The notes: generated by a model not told the origin, from the sequence alone. 64,000 nt of DNA from Halochromatium sp. (GCA_010912705.1 POWB01000002.1:124001-188000), one strand, 5' to 3'. Shown: positions 54,013 through 63,211, counted from the stretch's first letter. Numbers and translations are program-made.

Positions 54013-54203
54013 GGATGGCTGATTCGACGAGGCTCGGCTACGCTCCCCGCGCGAGGATCGCGGAGGATTTGGCGGGGACGAGCTAGGCTCGTCAGTGATG
54101 GGGATCTCGGAGTCGGCCTGATTGCCGGGCTCCGTCTCGATGTTGCCGGATCGATTCCTTGTGTTATTCCCGGGCCGGCGCCGCGGGCGAGTGCGTGGCT
54201 GAT
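54013..54203 (-). promoter_or_regulatory. trxA-rho intergenic leader, C-rich with hairpin
   Basis: On the minus strand this 191-nt leader is rich in C over G in its later part and contains a perfect 7-bp hairpin (54077-54083 with 54087-54093). Rho leaders in gammaproteobacteria are sites of autogenous attenuation, so this could be a Rho-utilisation region. The same stretch has no stop codon in the rho frame. Confidence 0.4.
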
Positions 54204-54530
54204 TCAAAGGTTGCTGTCGATGAAGACGGTGAGTTGAGACTTGGAGACCGCGCCGACCTTGATCGCCTCGGCCTCACCGTTCTTGAACAGGATCAGTGTC
54301 GGAATGCCCCGGACATTGAAGCGCTCAGTGACAGCGCGATTCTCGTCGATGTCAAGCTTGGCCACCTTGATGCGGCCTTCGTATTCTTCCGCGATCTCTT
54401 CGAGAACGGGAGCGATCATCTTGCAGGGGGCGCACCAGTTGGCCCAATAGTCGACGAGCACAGGCTGGTCGGACTGCAGCACGTCTTGCTCAAAGGTGTC
54501 GTCGGTCACATGGACGATTCGGTCGCTCAC
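54204..54530 (-). CDS. trxA: Thioredoxin 1
   Basis: A 108-residue thioredoxin. The active site is WCAPC (most have WCGPC), with the Lys and cis-Pro loop ([13 protein letters not shown]) in place. The start is GTG 54530, with GGAGAG 8 nt upstream; the frame is open to 54575. It reduces cytosolic protein disulfides. The rhlB/trxA-rho arrangement is conserved. Confidence 0.95.
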   Translation of the reverse strand: MSDRIVHVTDDTFEQDVLQSDQPVLVDYWANWCAPCKMIAPVLEEIAEEYEGRIKVAKLDIDENRAVTERFNVRGIPTLILFKNGEAEAIKVGAVSKSQLTVFIDSNL

Positions 54531-54980
54531 TTCGGTATCTCTCCAGGTTGGGGGGGGCATATTTGGCGCCTGCACTGACCTTTAGCGTCTTTGGCAATAG
54601 CTTGCGCCCGTGCAATGTGGTTAGGATGATCTCGGTGATTGCGCCAAGGGCGAATCGGAATGATGGAGCCGTCGCTCAGGGTGTTGTTTAGGTTGAGTGA
54701 TCGAACAGCTGGGATAGGGGTTAAGCCGGCGAGCCCACTCGCTGCTGGCGTTGGACGCGGCGGACGCAGGTGGCTGGTCCAAGCGCTCGCCTGACGCGCC
54801 TTCCGCTTAGGTGCGGTGCGATGAGACGATAGGAGGCGGGCATGTTGGCTGGCGTTTAGGCCGCCGCCAGCGTTAGGATGCTATTTGAGCTAAAGATATC
54901 AAGTTTTGCAAGTCCTGCGCATCCCAATCATCGCTCCGATCATCGCGGCGCCGGCCTCGTCTTCACCTGTTCGCGCTTCT
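54531..54980. promoter_or_regulatory. Divergent trxA / rhlB intergenic region
   Basis: About 450 bp that must hold both promoters. It contains a strong AGGAGG (54831-54836) in front of a five-codon frame (54842-54859) and a 7-bp hairpin (54848-54854 with 54865-54871). No clear promoter hexamers were found, and no larger gene is recognised. Confidence 0.4.
54842..54859 (+). other. Five-codon mini-ORF with strong Shine-Dalgarno upstream of rhlB
   Basis: ATG-TTG-GCT-GGC-GTT-TAG follows AGGAGG by 5 nt and overlaps the left arm of a hairpin. It resembles a leader peptide, but it could be chance. Confidence 0.25.
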
Positions 54981-56675
54981 ATGCCCCAGACTCATCTTAC
55001 CGATACCCGTTTCGATCAGTTCGCCCTGCACCCGAGTATTCTTGCTGGTCTCGAGGCCGCGGGCTTCCACTTTTGTACCCCGATTCAAGCGGAAACGCTA
55101 CCGCTTGCGCTGGCCGGGCAGGATGTTGCCGGACAGGCGCAAACTGGGACCGGTAAGACAGCCGCCTTTCTTGTGGTGGCGCTGCAGCGGCTGCTCGAGC
55201 AGGAGATGGCCGCAGTGCCAGCTGCGGAGACTATGCAGGCAGCATCCGACACCCAATCCGGTGCAGGGCTTGAGGGTGGGGCGCCACAGCCCGGAGTTGA
55301 AGCAGGCGTCGAGTCTGCGACGGAGCTTGTTGATAAGGCGCGCGCCGAGCCGGTGTCGAGCAGAGCTCGCCAGCCTAGGGTGTTGATCTTGGCGCCAACC
55401 CGTGAGCTCGCCGTGCAGATCCACAAGGATGCCGAGCTGCTCGCCTCGCACACCGGATTTCGCCTGGGGCTGGTCTACGGCGGAACCGGCTATCAAGCGC
55501 AGCGCGATGAGATCGCCGCCGGTGTCGATATCTTGATCGGCACCCCGGGGCGCTTGATCGATTATCTGAAGCAGCGTGTCTTTGATCTGCGCCAGGTCGA
55601 AGTGGTGGTGCTCGATGAGGCCGATCGGATGTTCGATCTCGGCTTCATCAAGGATATCCGGTTCGTGCTGCGGCGTTTGCCGCCGCCGACCGAGCGACTT
55701 GGGCTCCTGTTCTCGGCGACGCTCTCGTACCGGGTGATGGAGCTCGCTTACGAGCACATGAACGACCCGAGGATGATCGAGATCATGCCGGAGCAGGTGA
55801 CGGCCGACCGCATCACCCAAAAGGGCTACATGGTGGCCAACGAGGAAAAGGTGCCGCTCCTGATCGGTTTGCTGCGCCAGTTCAAGGACGCACGTAGCAT
55901 GGTCTTCGTCAACACCAAGCGTGAGGGCGAGCGCGTTTGGGGCTATCTTGAAGGTAACGGACTCAAGGCCGCGATGCTGTCTGGCGATGTACCGCAGAAG
56001 AAGCGACTCAGCCTGCTCAAGCGCTTCCAAGAGGGCGAACTGGCGATCATGGTTGCAACCGATGTCGCCGCGCGTGGTCTGCATATCCCAGGCGTGACCC
56101 ATGTCATCAACTATGATCTGCCCGATGATGCCGAGGACTATGTGCATCGGATCGGCCGTACTGCGCGTGCGGGGGAGGCCGGCGATGCGATCAGCTTCGT
56201 CTGTGAGAGCTATGCGATGGGCTGGCCGGACATCGAGGCCTTTATCGGTGCCCGTATCCCGATCAGTACCGTCGAGCCAGCGTTGCTTGCGGAGGTTGAT
56301 CCAAAGACTCGGGTTCGGGTCGAGCGTCGTTCGCGCGACAGTGGGCGTGAAGGACGGCGCGGGGCGCCGCGCGAGCGCTCTGGCCGGCCCGGAGATCGGG
56401 CTGCGGGGCGTGCCGCTGGAGGACGTGGGCGCGGTGGTACGCGCCGCGAGCCGCCAACAAAGCGCAAGCAGCCAGAGGCTGGACAGGCGCATCCGCCAGC
56501 TTCGCCTGCAGCCTCAGACGATCTGGCTGCTGTCAATCCTGTAGCCGCAGGTCCGGAAGCTCAGGCTGCGGTTTCTACGACTGCCAGCAGTGACGCAGAG
56601 GCACCAAAGAAGCGCCGCCGGCGGCGCTCTCGACGCCGCTCGGAGGCAGCAACAGAGCCAGATCCGCAGGTTTGA
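54981..56675 (+). CDS. rhlB: DEAD-box RNA helicase RhlB
   Basis: A 564-residue ATP-dependent RNA helicase, in gammaproteobacteria part of the degradosome. Start [16 protein letters not shown] motif TPIQ, motif [16 protein letters not shown], and [10 protein letters not shown] are intact. About 50 Ala/Gly/Glu-rich residues are inserted between motif I and motif Ia (about 75-130), and a basic Arg/Gly-rich C-terminal tail of over 100 residues ends in a Lys/Arg cluster. ATG 54981 fits the family; the frame runs upstream to 54906. It is divergent from trxA-rho. Confidence 0.94.
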   Translation: MPQTHLTDTRFDQFALHPSILAGLEAAGFHFCTPIQAETLPLALAGQDVAGQAQTGTGKTAAFLVVALQRLLEQEMAAVPAAETMQAASDTQSGAGLEGGAPQPGVEAGVESATELVDKARAEPVSSRARQPRVLILAPTRELAVQIHKDAELLASHTGFRLGLVYGGTGYQAQRDEIAAGVDILIGTPGRLIDYLKQRVFDLRQVEVVVLDEADRMFDLGFIKDIRFVLRRLPPPTERLGLLFSATLSYRVMELAYEHMNDPRMIEIMPEQVTADRITQKGYMVANEEKVPLLIGLLRQFKDARSMVFVNTKREGERVWGYLEGNGLKAAMLSGDVPQKKRLSLLKRFQEGELAIMVATDVAARGLHIPGVTHVINYDLPDDAEDYVHRIGRTARAGEAGDAISFVCESYAMGWPDIEAFIGARIPISTVEPALLAEVDPKTRVRVERRSRDSGREGRRGAPRERSGRPGDRAAGRAAGGRGRGGTRREPPTKRKQPEAGQAHPPASPAASDDLAAVNPVAAGPEAQAAVSTTASSDAEAPKKRRRRRSRRRSEAATEPDPQV

Positions 56676-56715
56676 GGGATGAGGGATGAGGGATGAGGGA
56701 TGAGGGATGAGGGAT
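56674..56715 (+). repeat. Heptanucleotide tandem repeat behind rhlB
   Basis: Six perfect copies of GAGGGAT start inside the rhlB stop codon and end before the next gene; a seventh degenerate unit follows. Same class as the array at 3447-3500. Confidence 0.95.
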
Positions 56716-56811
56716 GAAGAATAAGAACCACAGATGGGCTGTGGCTGGTTGATGGTCCGTCAAGTTCCGCGCTCCTTGGTACCCTGCAATCAACTGGAGT
56801 CGATCGAGTCG

Positions 56812-57867
56812 ATGATTTGTCCTAGATTGAGCCGTCCGTTATTGATCATCAGCTTGCTGATGGTGCTCGTGCTTGCTGCGGTATTCCCCGCGATGTCCTC
56901 CGCTCAGGTTGCTGGCGGCGCTGCTGATTCGGTCAGCTTCAACGATCTTCCGCGGGATGAACTGCTGAGCTACCCGGATTGGTTTAATGATCCATTTCTG
57001 GATCTGCGCGCTGATCTCGAGGCCGCGCGCGAGGCAGGTAAGGGTCTCATTCTGTACTTTGGCCAGAAGCGTTGTGCCTACTGCCATCAGTTAATGGATG
57101 TGAATTTCGGCTCTGAGACGGATATTGTTGAGTACAGCCGTCGCCACTTTGACGTGACGCCAATCGACATCTGGGGGGTAGCCGAAGTCACCGATCTGCG
57201 TGGCCGGACCCTGACCGAGCGTGGCTTTGCCCTGCGTGAGCAGGCGGAGTTCACGCCGACCCTGATCTTTTATGACGAGCAAGGGCGGGAGGTCTTACGC
57301 TTGCGCGGCTATTATCCGCCCTATCAGTTCCGTGCGGCCTTAGAATACGTTGCCGATCAGCACTATCAGCGCGAATCCTTTCGGGATTATCTTGCGCGGG
57401 GGGACAATCGGATGGTCTTCGATGCGGCTGATCTCAACGATCAGCCATTCTTCCAGCCAGGACCTTACAATCTCGACCGTAGCCGCTTGCCCGCCGAGCG
57501 TCCCCTGGCCGTGTTCTTTGAGCAGGGTGATTGTCATCCCTGTGACGTCTTACATGGCCAGTCCCTGCAGGCTCAGGCGATCGCCGATGGCTTTGCTGGC
57601 TTTGATAGCATCCAGCTCAACATGTGGTCGGGGACCCCGGTGATCACGCCTGCTGGACAGCGAACGACTGCGCGCGACTGGGCCTCGGAGCTCGGCCTGT
57701 TCTACGCACCGGCCATCATCTTTTTCGACGAGCAGGGGCGAGAGATTTTGCGTGTAGATTCCGTTGTTGGCTTTTATCGGCTGCGCAACGTGCTTAACTA
57801 CATTACGAGCAAGGCCTATCTGCAGGAGCCAAGCTATCAGCGCTGGCGAGCACAGCGCGGCTTCTAA
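56812..57867 (+). CDS. Exported double thioredoxin-fold protein (SoxW-like)
   Basis: A 351-residue protein with a signal peptide (SRPLLIISLLMVLVLAAVFP) and two thioredoxin-like domains in tandem: the first (about 70-205) with KRCAYCHQL, the second (about 225-345) with GDCHPCDVL. Both have the FYDEQGRE / FFDEQGRE strand after the cis-Pro region, so it looks like an internal duplication. Such proteins (SoxW/thioredoxin_7 type) act in periplasmic sulfur oxidation or disulfide reduction. ATG 56812 begins the signal peptide; earlier in-frame ATGs exist at 56734 and 56752. Upstream of pta, but not tightly linked. Confidence 0.85.
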   Translation: MICPRLSRPLLIISLLMVLVLAAVFPAMSSAQVAGGAADSVSFNDLPRDELLSYPDWFNDPFLDLRADLEAAREAGKGLILYFGQKRCAYCHQLMDVNFGSETDIVEYSRRHFDVTPIDIWGVAEVTDLRGRTLTERGFALREQAEFTPTLIFYDEQGREVLRLRGYYPPYQFRAALEYVADQHYQRESFRDYLARGDNRMVFDAADLNDQPFFQPGPYNLDRSRLPAERPLAVFFEQGDCHPCDVLHGQSLQAQAIADGFAGFDSIQLNMWSGTPVITPAGQRTTARDWASELGLFYAPAIIFFDEQGREILRVDSVVGFYRLRNVLNYITSKAYLQEPSYQRWRAQRGF

Positions 57868-57903
57868 AGGAGCAGGTCGACAGCTGCTAAGCGCTATGTG
57901 TTT

Positions 57904-57931
57904 GCATGCTTCTTGCATGTTTCTTACATGT
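57904..57931 (+). repeat. 11-bp-phased direct repeats upstream of pta
   Basis: GCATGCTTCTT, GCATGTTTCTT and ACATGTAAGTT follow each other with CATG cores exactly 11 bp apart (57905, 57916, 57927). The period of one helical turn is what a cooperative DNA-binding protein would use. Function unknown. Confidence 0.5.
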
Positions 57932-58125
57932 AAGTTTCTCGGCTCCTGATTAGGCCACCCCGCGAGCGCCTGCCTGAGGGTTGACCTCTGGTGCGACTAA
58001 GCGGGCTTTCTATTATTCATACCGTCAAGGCACCGTAACCTTTCTGGGCGGGCCTTGCGGCATCATGACCGACACTTGACTGAGCTGGGCGCCGCTGGCG
58101 CTTAAGCCCCTAGGAAATTCGTTTT

Positions 58126-60222
58126 ATGCAGAGTATCTATATCGCTGGCGCTGGCTCGGGCAGCGGCAAATCAGTTGTCGTGCTCGGTTTCATGGAGATG
58201 CTCTCCGCGGTGAATCGGCGCGTTGGCTTCTTTCGGCCGGTCGTGAACGGGCCGGTTGAGCAGGACAACCTAACGACCCTGATCCGGGAACGCTACGACC
58301 TGCCGTTTCCAGCCGAGATGCTTTACGGCTGTACCTCGCAGATGGCTAGCGAGCTGGCGGCGGCTGGGCATTACGACGAGCTGCTGAAGCTGATCCTGAA
58401 CAAATTCATGCTGCTCGACGAGCAATGTGATCTGGTGCTCTGCGCCGGCACTGATTATGACGGCCTTGTGCCTTCGCTGGAGTTCGACTTCAACGCCGAC
58501 CTGGCCAACAATTTTGGCTGCAGCATCGTGGTGGTGGTGAAGGGCTTTCAGCGCAGCTCTGAGGAGGCCTTGCATGCGGTGCACATGGCGCACGAGTCGA
58601 TGATCGACCGCGGTGGTGATCTGCTCGCGACCGTGGTCAATGGTGTCCATCCGGATCATGTCGATGTGGTCAAGCGTCGCGCGCGGGCGGTGTTGCCACA
58701 GACCGAGACGCTGCACGTGCTGCCCGAGACCGAGGCGTTGGCCAAGCCCACCATCGGTGAGGTCCACAAGATGCTGCAGACCGAGCTGCTCTGTGGCGAG
58801 GCCGATGCGCTGAATCAGGTGGTAAGCAACTACAAGGTTGCGGCGATGGAGGTGCCGGACTTTCTCAATTATGTCGAGGATGGCTGCCTGATCATCACCG
58901 CTGGCGATCGCAGCGACATCATCCTCGCTAGCCTCGCTGCCGATGTCGCTGACTCCTTTCCGCGGGTCGCCGGGCTGCTGCTGACGGGCGGATTGAAGCC
59001 GGCCGAGAATGTCCAGCGACTGCTCTTTGGTCTGCGCCGTAGCAAGGTGGCGGTGCTCTGCACCCAACGCGATACCTTCCAGACCGCGTTAGCAGTGAAC
59101 AAGGTCGAGTCGGTGATCCTGCCTGGGGATGATCGCAAGATCGCCGCGGCGCTAGGTGTGTTCGAGAGCTCGGTCGATATCAAAGGGCTGCAGGAAAGCA
59201 TCGCGCTGCATCAGTCCGCACGGATTACCCCGCTGATGTTCGAGTATGAGCTGATCCAGCGCGCCAAGTCACAGCGCAAGCGCATCGTGCTGCCCGAGGG
59301 GCAAGATGAGCGTATCCTGCGCGCCGCTGAGATCTTGACGCTACGTGGGGTCGCTGAGCTGGTGCTGTTAGGCAATCCGGACAAGATTCGGCGTCGGATC
59401 GGTGAGCTTGGTCTGCAGCTGGAGGGGATTCAGATCATTGATCCGATTCACTCGCCGAAGCGTTCCGACTATGCAGCCGTTTATCATGGCCTGCGCGCGC
59501 ACAAGGGGATCTCGGAGCAGATCGCCTTCGATGCGCTCGAAGACGTGAGCTATTTTGGCACCCTGATGGTCTACACCGGCGATGCCGATGGTATGGTCTC
59601 CGGCGCGCTGCATACCACCCAGCACACCATCCGCCCGTCCTTCGAGACCATCCGCACCAAACCGGACACCAAGCTGGTCTCGAGTGTGTTCTTTATGTGC
59701 ATGCCAGACCGCGTGTTGGTTTATGGCGACTGCGCGGTGAATCCGAATCCAGACGCCGAGCAGCTTGCCGATATCGCGATCACCTCGGCCAGTACCGCGG
59801 CGGCCTTTGGTGTCGAGCCAAGGATTGCGATGCTGTCCTATTCGACCGGCTCTTCGGGCAAGGGCGCCGATGTCGAGAAGGTGCGCGAGGCGGTCGCGAT
59901 CGCACGCAAGCGTCGGCCCGATCTCAAGCTCGAGGGGCCGATCCAGTACGACGCTGCGGTCGATGCCAGTGTCGCGCGCTCGAAGATGCCCGATAGTGAG
60001 GTTGCCGGGCAGGCCACGGTGTTTATCTTCCCCGACCTCAATACTGGCAACAACACCTACAAGGCCGTGCAGCGCAGTGCGGGTGCAGTTGCGATCGGTC
60101 CGGTGCTGCAGGGGCTGAACAAGCCGGTCAATGATCTCAGTCGCGGCTGTACGGTGACCGATATCGTCAATACGGTCGCTATCACCGCGATCCAGGCGCA
60201 GACCATCGAGGAGGCCGTATGA
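58126..60222 (+). CDS. pta: Phosphate acetyltransferase, long form
   Basis: A 698-residue enzyme interconverting acetyl-CoA and acetyl phosphate. The N-terminal P-loop BioD-like domain (IAGAGSGSGKSVVVLGFMEM) and a DRTGG-like middle domain (about 220-340) precede the catalytic PTA_PTB domain (about 375-695; VLPEGQDERILRAAEI, SYSTGSSGKG). The long form is the regulated type. It ends four bases into ackA (ATGA), so the two are translationally coupled. Confidence 0.97.
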   Translation: MQSIYIAGAGSGSGKSVVVLGFMEMLSAVNRRVGFFRPVVNGPVEQDNLTTLIRERYDLPFPAEMLYGCTSQMASELAAAGHYDELLKLILNKFMLLDEQCDLVLCAGTDYDGLVPSLEFDFNADLANNFGCSIVVVVKGFQRSSEEALHAVHMAHESMIDRGGDLLATVVNGVHPDHVDVVKRRARAVLPQTETLHVLPETEALAKPTIGEVHKMLQTELLCGEADALNQVVSNYKVAAMEVPDFLNYVEDGCLIITAGDRSDIILASLAADVADSFPRVAGLLLTGGLKPAENVQRLLFGLRRSKVAVLCTQRDTFQTALAVNKVESVILPGDDRKIAAALGVFESSVDIKGLQESIALHQSARITPLMFEYELIQRAKSQRKRIVLPEGQDERILRAAEILTLRGVAELVLLGNPDKIRRRIGELGLQLEGIQIIDPIHSPKRSDYAAVYHGLRAHKGISEQIAFDALEDVSYFGTLMVYTGDADGMVSGALHTTQHTIRPSFETIRTKPDTKLVSSVFFMCMPDRVLVYGDCAVNPNPDAEQLADIAITSASTAAAFGVEPRIAMLSYSTGSSGKGADVEKVREAVAIARKRRPDLKLEGPIQYDAAVDASVARSKMPDSEVAGQATVFIFPDLNTGNNTYKAVQRSAGAVAIGPVLQGLNKPVNDLSRGCTVTDIVNTVAITAIQAQTIEEAV

Positions 60223-61418
60223 AGGTTCTGGTGCTCAACTCCGGCAGCTCATCGATCAAGTTCCAGCTGTTTCGTAGCGATGACTGGAGCGTGCTCGCCT
60301 CGGGGTCAGCAACGCGTATCGGCGAGCCTGAGGCGCTGATGCGCTGCGCTTGGAACGATGCCAAAGGCGTGCAGCAGAGCCTGGAAGAGCATGCCGCGAT
60401 GCCCAACCATCAGCAGGGTCTGCAACGCATCGCTGAGGCCTTGGCGCAGACCGGCACCCTGGCCGACGCCGCGGAGCTGTTAGCGGTCGGCCATCGGGTG
60501 GTGCATGGTGGTGAGGCCTTCCATGCGCCAACGCTCGTCGATGACGATATCATCGATGCCATCCGTCAGGTCATCCCACTGGCGCCGCTGCACAATCCGG
60601 CCAACCTCGATGGCATTCTGGTCGCGCGCGAGCTGTTCCCAGCCATCCCGCAAGTCGCGGTTTTTGACACCGCCTTTCATCAGACGATGCCGCGCACCGC
60701 CTATCGCTACGCGATCCCGGACTATCTCTATCGTGAGCACGGGGTGCGCCGCTACGGATTTCACGGCACCTCGCATCATTATGTCGGTCGGCGCGCTGCC
60801 AAGCTGCTCGGCAAGCCGTTTGAGCAGAGTAATCTGATTACCCTGCATCTCGGCAATGGCGCCAGCGCGACCGCCATTCGCGAGGGCAGCAGCATTGATA
60901 CCTCAATGGGCATGACCCCGCTCGAAGGACTGGTCATGGGCACCCGCAGCGGCGATATCGATCCCGCCGTGCCCTTTTATCTGAGCAAGCATCTGGGGCT
61001 CGACAACGATACCCTAGAAGGCCTGTTGAACCGTCAAAGCGGTCTGTTTGGCCTCTGCGGCGATAACGACCTGCGTGAGATACAGCGCCGCGCCGAGGCT
61101 GGCGATGAGGCCGCTGAGTTGGCGCTGGGTGTTACCGCGCATCGGCTAAAGAAGTACATCGGCGCCTATCTCGCTGAGCTTGGCCGCACCGACGCTTTGG
61201 TGTTTACCGGCGGCATTGGTGAGAACTCGGCCGAGATCCGCGCGCGGGCCTGTGCTGACCTCGAGCATCTCGGTATCCGTCTCGACGCTGAGGCGAATAC
61301 AGCGATCTCAACGCAGGAGCGTGCGGTCTCCTACTCGGATAGCCCCATCCAGGTTTTGGTCATCCCAACCAACGAGGAGCTGCAGATTGCGCGTGAGGCG
61401 GTTGCGGCGGTGAGCTGA
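60219..61418 (+). CDS. ackA: Acetate kinase
   Basis: A 399-residue ASKHA-fold kinase making acetate and ATP from acetyl phosphate and ADP. Signatures: VLVLNSGSSSIKFQLF, FHGTSHHYVGRRAA, TLHLGNGASATAIREG and FTGGIGENSAEIR. It overlaps pta by 4 bp and lies 17 bp before the ALS-like gene, suggesting one operon. Confidence 0.97.
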   Translation: MKVLVLNSGSSSIKFQLFRSDDWSVLASGSATRIGEPEALMRCAWNDAKGVQQSLEEHAAMPNHQQGLQRIAEALAQTGTLADAAELLAVGHRVVHGGEAFHAPTLVDDDIIDAIRQVIPLAPLHNPANLDGILVARELFPAIPQVAVFDTAFHQTMPRTAYRYAIPDYLYREHGVRRYGFHGTSHHYVGRRAAKLLGKPFEQSNLITLHLGNGASATAIREGSSIDTSMGMTPLEGLVMGTRSGDIDPAVPFYLSKHLGLDNDTLEGLLNRQSGLFGLCGDNDLREIQRRAEAGDEAAELALGVTAHRLKKYIGAYLAELGRTDALVFTGGIGENSAEIRARACADLEHLGIRLDAEANTAISTQERAVSYSDSPIQVLVIPTNEELQIAREAVAAVS

Positions 61419-61435
61419 GTGGTTGCTTTGTTATC

Positions 61436-63211
61436 ATGAAGTTTTCTGCTTCAAGCGATTTGGTCCCGATGAACATTCCCGTCAGCCTGCACCCAACGGG
61501 CGCTGCCTTACTCTTCGATGTCTTGCTGGATCTTGGCGTCGAGGTCATCTTTGGCCATACCGGTGGCGCGGTGATCCCGCTGCACGTGGAGTTGAATAAG
61601 CGGATGCGTCGCGGCGAGCCGGTGCCCCGCTTCGTGCTCTGTCGCCAAGAGGGAGGCGCGGGTCATGCTGCTGAGGGCTATGCCCGTGCGAGTGGCCGCG
61701 TGGGTGTCGCGCTCGCGACCTCGGGGCCTGGCTCGACCAATCTCGCCACGCCGATTGCGGATGCGCACAAGGACTCGGTGCCGACGGTCTTCATCACTGG
61801 CCAGGTGCCGAGCCAGGCGATCGGAAGTGATGCCTTCCAGGAGGTCGACACGGTTGGCTTCACGCGGCCGATCTCTAAGCACAACTATCTGGTGCGCGAC
61901 GTCAGTGATCTCGAGTGGGTTCTACGCGAGGCCTTTGCGCTTGCGCAGCAGGGGCGGCCGGGGCCGGTGGTCGTCGACATCTGCAAGGATGTGCAGCTCA
62001 GCACCCGTGTGACATCAAGCCCACCGCGGCGTCGGCATCGGCCTGAGGTGCCCTTCGAGACTGGGCCTGCTGATGCCATCTTGGATGCGCTCTGCACTGC
62101 GGAGCGGCCTGTCATCAAGGCCGGTGGGGGCATCATCCACGCTGGCGCAGCAGCGGCCCTCTGTCGATTCGCTGAGCGCTTCGAGGTGCCTGTCACCACC
62201 ACCTTCAACGCCTTGGGCGCGGTCCCCTTTGAGGCCCCTTACTATCTCGGGATGCCAGGGATGCACGGCAGTGTGCCTGCAAACTATGCGCTGCGCGATG
62301 CCGACCTCATCCTGAGTCTGGGCGGCCGCTTCGATGACCGGGTTGCGGTCAAGGATTTTGCCCTCGGCAAGCGTATTGCGCATGTCGACATTGACCCGTC
62401 CGAGATCGATAAGACGATCAAGACCGATCTGCACCTCGTCGCCTCCTTGACCGCCTTTCTGGATCATGCGTTGGCCAGCACCCGCCAGGCTCGACATCCG
62501 CGCTGGCTCGCACAGGTAGTCGCATGGCGTGAGCAGCTTCCATTACCCTATGGCCTTGGCGACTACATCAAGCCGCAGGCGGTGGTTGAGGCCCTGTCCG
62601 AGCTCACCGCAGGCAAGGCCACCCTGGTGACTGGGGTCGGTCAGCATCAGATGTGGTCGGCCCAGTATTATCGCTTTCAGCGTCCGCGACAGTGGATCAG
62701 CTCTGGCGGCCTTGGCACCATGGGCTTTGGCTTACCGGCGGCGATTGGGGCCTGGTACGCTGCCCCAGATCAACCGGTGGTGCTGATCGATGGCGATGGC
62801 AGCTTTCAGATGAATATCCAGGAGCTGGCAACCGTTGTTGCCAACGCCATCCCGCTGAAGATGTTTGTGCTCAACAACAGCTTCCTCGGTATGGTGCGCC
62901 AGTGGGAAGACATGATGGACGGTGGCCACCATTACGAGACCTGCCTGGCGCGCCGCGATGATTGTGATCCGCATTGCAGCCAGATCGACCAGACCTGTCG
63001 GCGCCAGATCCCGAATCTGCTCGGCCTCAAACAGGTCTATCCGCGGCTCGAGACGTTCAGGGTCAAAGCGCCGCAGGAGCTGCGTGGCGTGCTGGATCAA
63101 GCCTTAAGGCTACCTGGGCCGGTCCTGGTAGACGTTTGGATCGATAAAGCCGAAGATGTGTTGCCGATGGTGCTTCCTGGTGGCCGGCTCGACACCATGA
63201 TCGAGTCTTGA
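61436..63211 (+). CDS. Acetolactate synthase-like thiamine diphosphate enzyme with extra Cys cluster
   Basis: A 591-residue TPP enzyme of the acetolactate synthase large-subunit type: GVEVIFGHTGGAVIPLHVEL, the TPP Glu in CRQEGGAGHAAEGYARA, ATSGPGSTNLATPIADAH, FQEVDTVGFTRPISKH, and IDGDGSFQMNIQELA with its Mg/TPP Asp and Asn. After VRQWEDMM there is an insertion with four Cys spaced C-x6-C-x3-C-x6-C (residues about 503, 510, 514, 521). No regulatory subunit gene (ilvH) follows. ATG 61436 or 61469 could be the start; neither has a good Shine-Dalgarno sequence. It follows ackA by 17 bp. Confidence 0.88.
   Translation: MKFSASSDLVPMNIPVSLHPTGAALLFDVLLDLGVEVIFGHTGGAVIPLHVELNKRMRRGEPVPRFVLCRQEGGAGHAAEGYARASGRVGVALATSGPGSTNLATPIADAHKDSVPTVFITGQVPSQAIGSDAFQEVDTVGFTRPISKHNYLVRDVSDLEWVLREAFALAQQGRPGPVVVDICKDVQLSTRVTSSPPRRRHRPEVPFETGPADAILDALCTAERPVIKAGGGIIHAGAAAALCRFAERFEVPVTTTFNALGAVPFEAPYYLGMPGMHGSVPANYALRDADLILSLGGRFDDRVAVKDFALGKRIAHVDIDPSEIDKTIKTDLHLVASLTAFLDHALASTRQARHPRWLAQVVAWREQLPLPYGLGDYIKPQAVVEALSELTAGKATLVTGVGQHQMWSAQYYRFQRPRQWISSGGLGTMGFGLPAAIGAWYAAPDQPVVLIDGDGSFQMNIQELATVVANAIPLKMFVLNNSFLGMVRQWEDMMDGGHHYETCLARRDDCDPHCSQIDQTCRRQIPNLLGLKQVYPRLETFRVKAPQELRGVLDQALRLPGPVLVDVWIDKAEDVLPMVLPGGRLDTMIES

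Noticed and set aside
58045-58058. Sigma-54-like promoter before pta (TGGGC...TTGC)
   Set aside because: The distance between the GG and GC doublets is one base short of the required ten, and no activator gene is nearby.
61436-63211. Sulfoacetaldehyde acetyltransferase (Xsc), suggested by the neighbouring pta
   Set aside because: The N-terminal and central motifs (FGHTGGAV, DAFQEVDTVGFTRPISKH) are of the acetolactate synthase type, not Xsc.
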